From Sporolactobacillus sp. THM7-7 (lineage in GTDB: Bacteria; Bacillota; Bacilli; Bacillales; Sporolactobacillaceae): 46,394 nt of DNA. How positions within the stretch are numbered: position 1 is the first letter of the stretch; each line of letters opens with the position of its first letter. Where the stretch lies: NCBI RefSeq assembly GCF_004153225.1, contig NZ_SEMB01000027.1, positions 1 to 46,394 on the forward strand. Reading direction: 5' to 3'. Both the position numbers and the translations under genes were made by a program. The notes under the pieces are model-generated. The model did no database searches. It saw nothing but the letters and a program-made list of their open reading frames with translations, and had not been told where the DNA came from. Below, piece after piece: positions 46,333-46,394 of this stretch.

Positions 46333-46394
46333 ACACCAAGCGGTAGCGCGGTAAGGTCTAGAAAAGATAGCTATGGAAAAGAGGGTGACTCCTT

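Noticed and set aside
46333-46394. Riboswitch at the window end (AGGGTGACTCC-like element)
   Set aside because: The sequence is cut off and does not match a full consensus of any riboswitch I can recall.

Overview
The window is a chromosomal segment of a Gram-positive, probably spore-forming Bacillales bacterium. The evidence is an rRNA-tRNA operon end typical of that order, a YjcZ-like small membrane protein and an FbpB-like small basic protein. It carries one apparently complete siphovirus-type prophage of about 40.6 kb, integrated at a tRNA-Thr gene. The genus cannot be fixed from the sequence alone.

Layout. (1) 1-545: 3' end of 23S rRNA, 5S rRNA, tRNA-Asn and tRNA-Thr. A 20-bp sequence in the tRNA-Thr anticodon arm (502-521) recurs at 41090-41109; these are taken as attL and attR. 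Paired AGCCCA-type repeats 12 bp apart lie just inside both ends, as expected of integrase arm sites. (2) 660-5722, leftward: integrase, ImmA-type protease, a XRE repressor and, between them, accessory genes. The accessory genes are an HsdR-N-type nuclease, a DUF898-like membrane protein, a probable beta-sandwich protein and a coiled-coil/membrane-anchor protein; they may form a superinfection or defence module. (3) 5752-6087: switch region with five related 15-bp operator-like sites and a near-consensus rightward promoter. (4) 5868-17380, rightward early genes: Cro-like protein, Bro-N/ORF6C antirepressor, YqaJ nuclease, RecT, DnaD-like initiator with 11-bp iterons inside it, DnaC-like loader, orphan C5 methyltransferase inserted between 21-bp direct repeats, RusA, orphan N6-adenine methyltransferase and a late-activator-like HTH protein. 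(5) 17509-34793: packaging, head and tail genes in canonical order (TerS, TerL, portal-MuF fusion, protease, decoration, capsid, connectors, tail tube, a frameshifted G/GT chaperone pair, tape measure, Dit, Tal, baseplate/fibre). (6) 34807-38548: an AT-rich cassette with a putative receptor-binding protein, a GH43-like beta-propeller protein, a beta-sandwich-like protein and an acyltransferase with its own promoter and terminator. (7) 38642-40863: XhlA-like protein, secreted GH25-LysM endolysin, holin and a strong terminator.

(8) 41110-43815, right flank: a cluster of broken genes, namely a truncated tyrosine recombinase joined to the 3' part of paiB, an MFS transporter pseudogene and a Tn554-type transposase remnant. 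The expected 3' half of the host tRNA is missing after attR, so this flank has been rearranged. (9) 44223-46394: small host genes (FbpB-like, YjcZ-like and several hypotheticals) with clear terminators, and a long hairpin near the end.

How it works together (inference): ImmA probably cleaves the short repressor, which has no peptidase domain of its own. This would free the five operators and start the rightward operon. DnaD/DnaC-type proteins would then load the host helicase at the iterons, YqaJ/RecT recombine the DNA and the methyltransferases mark it. The HTH protein at 16934 would switch on late genes. In the lysogen the leftward accessory genes and the acyltransferase are the best candidates for changing host phenotype.
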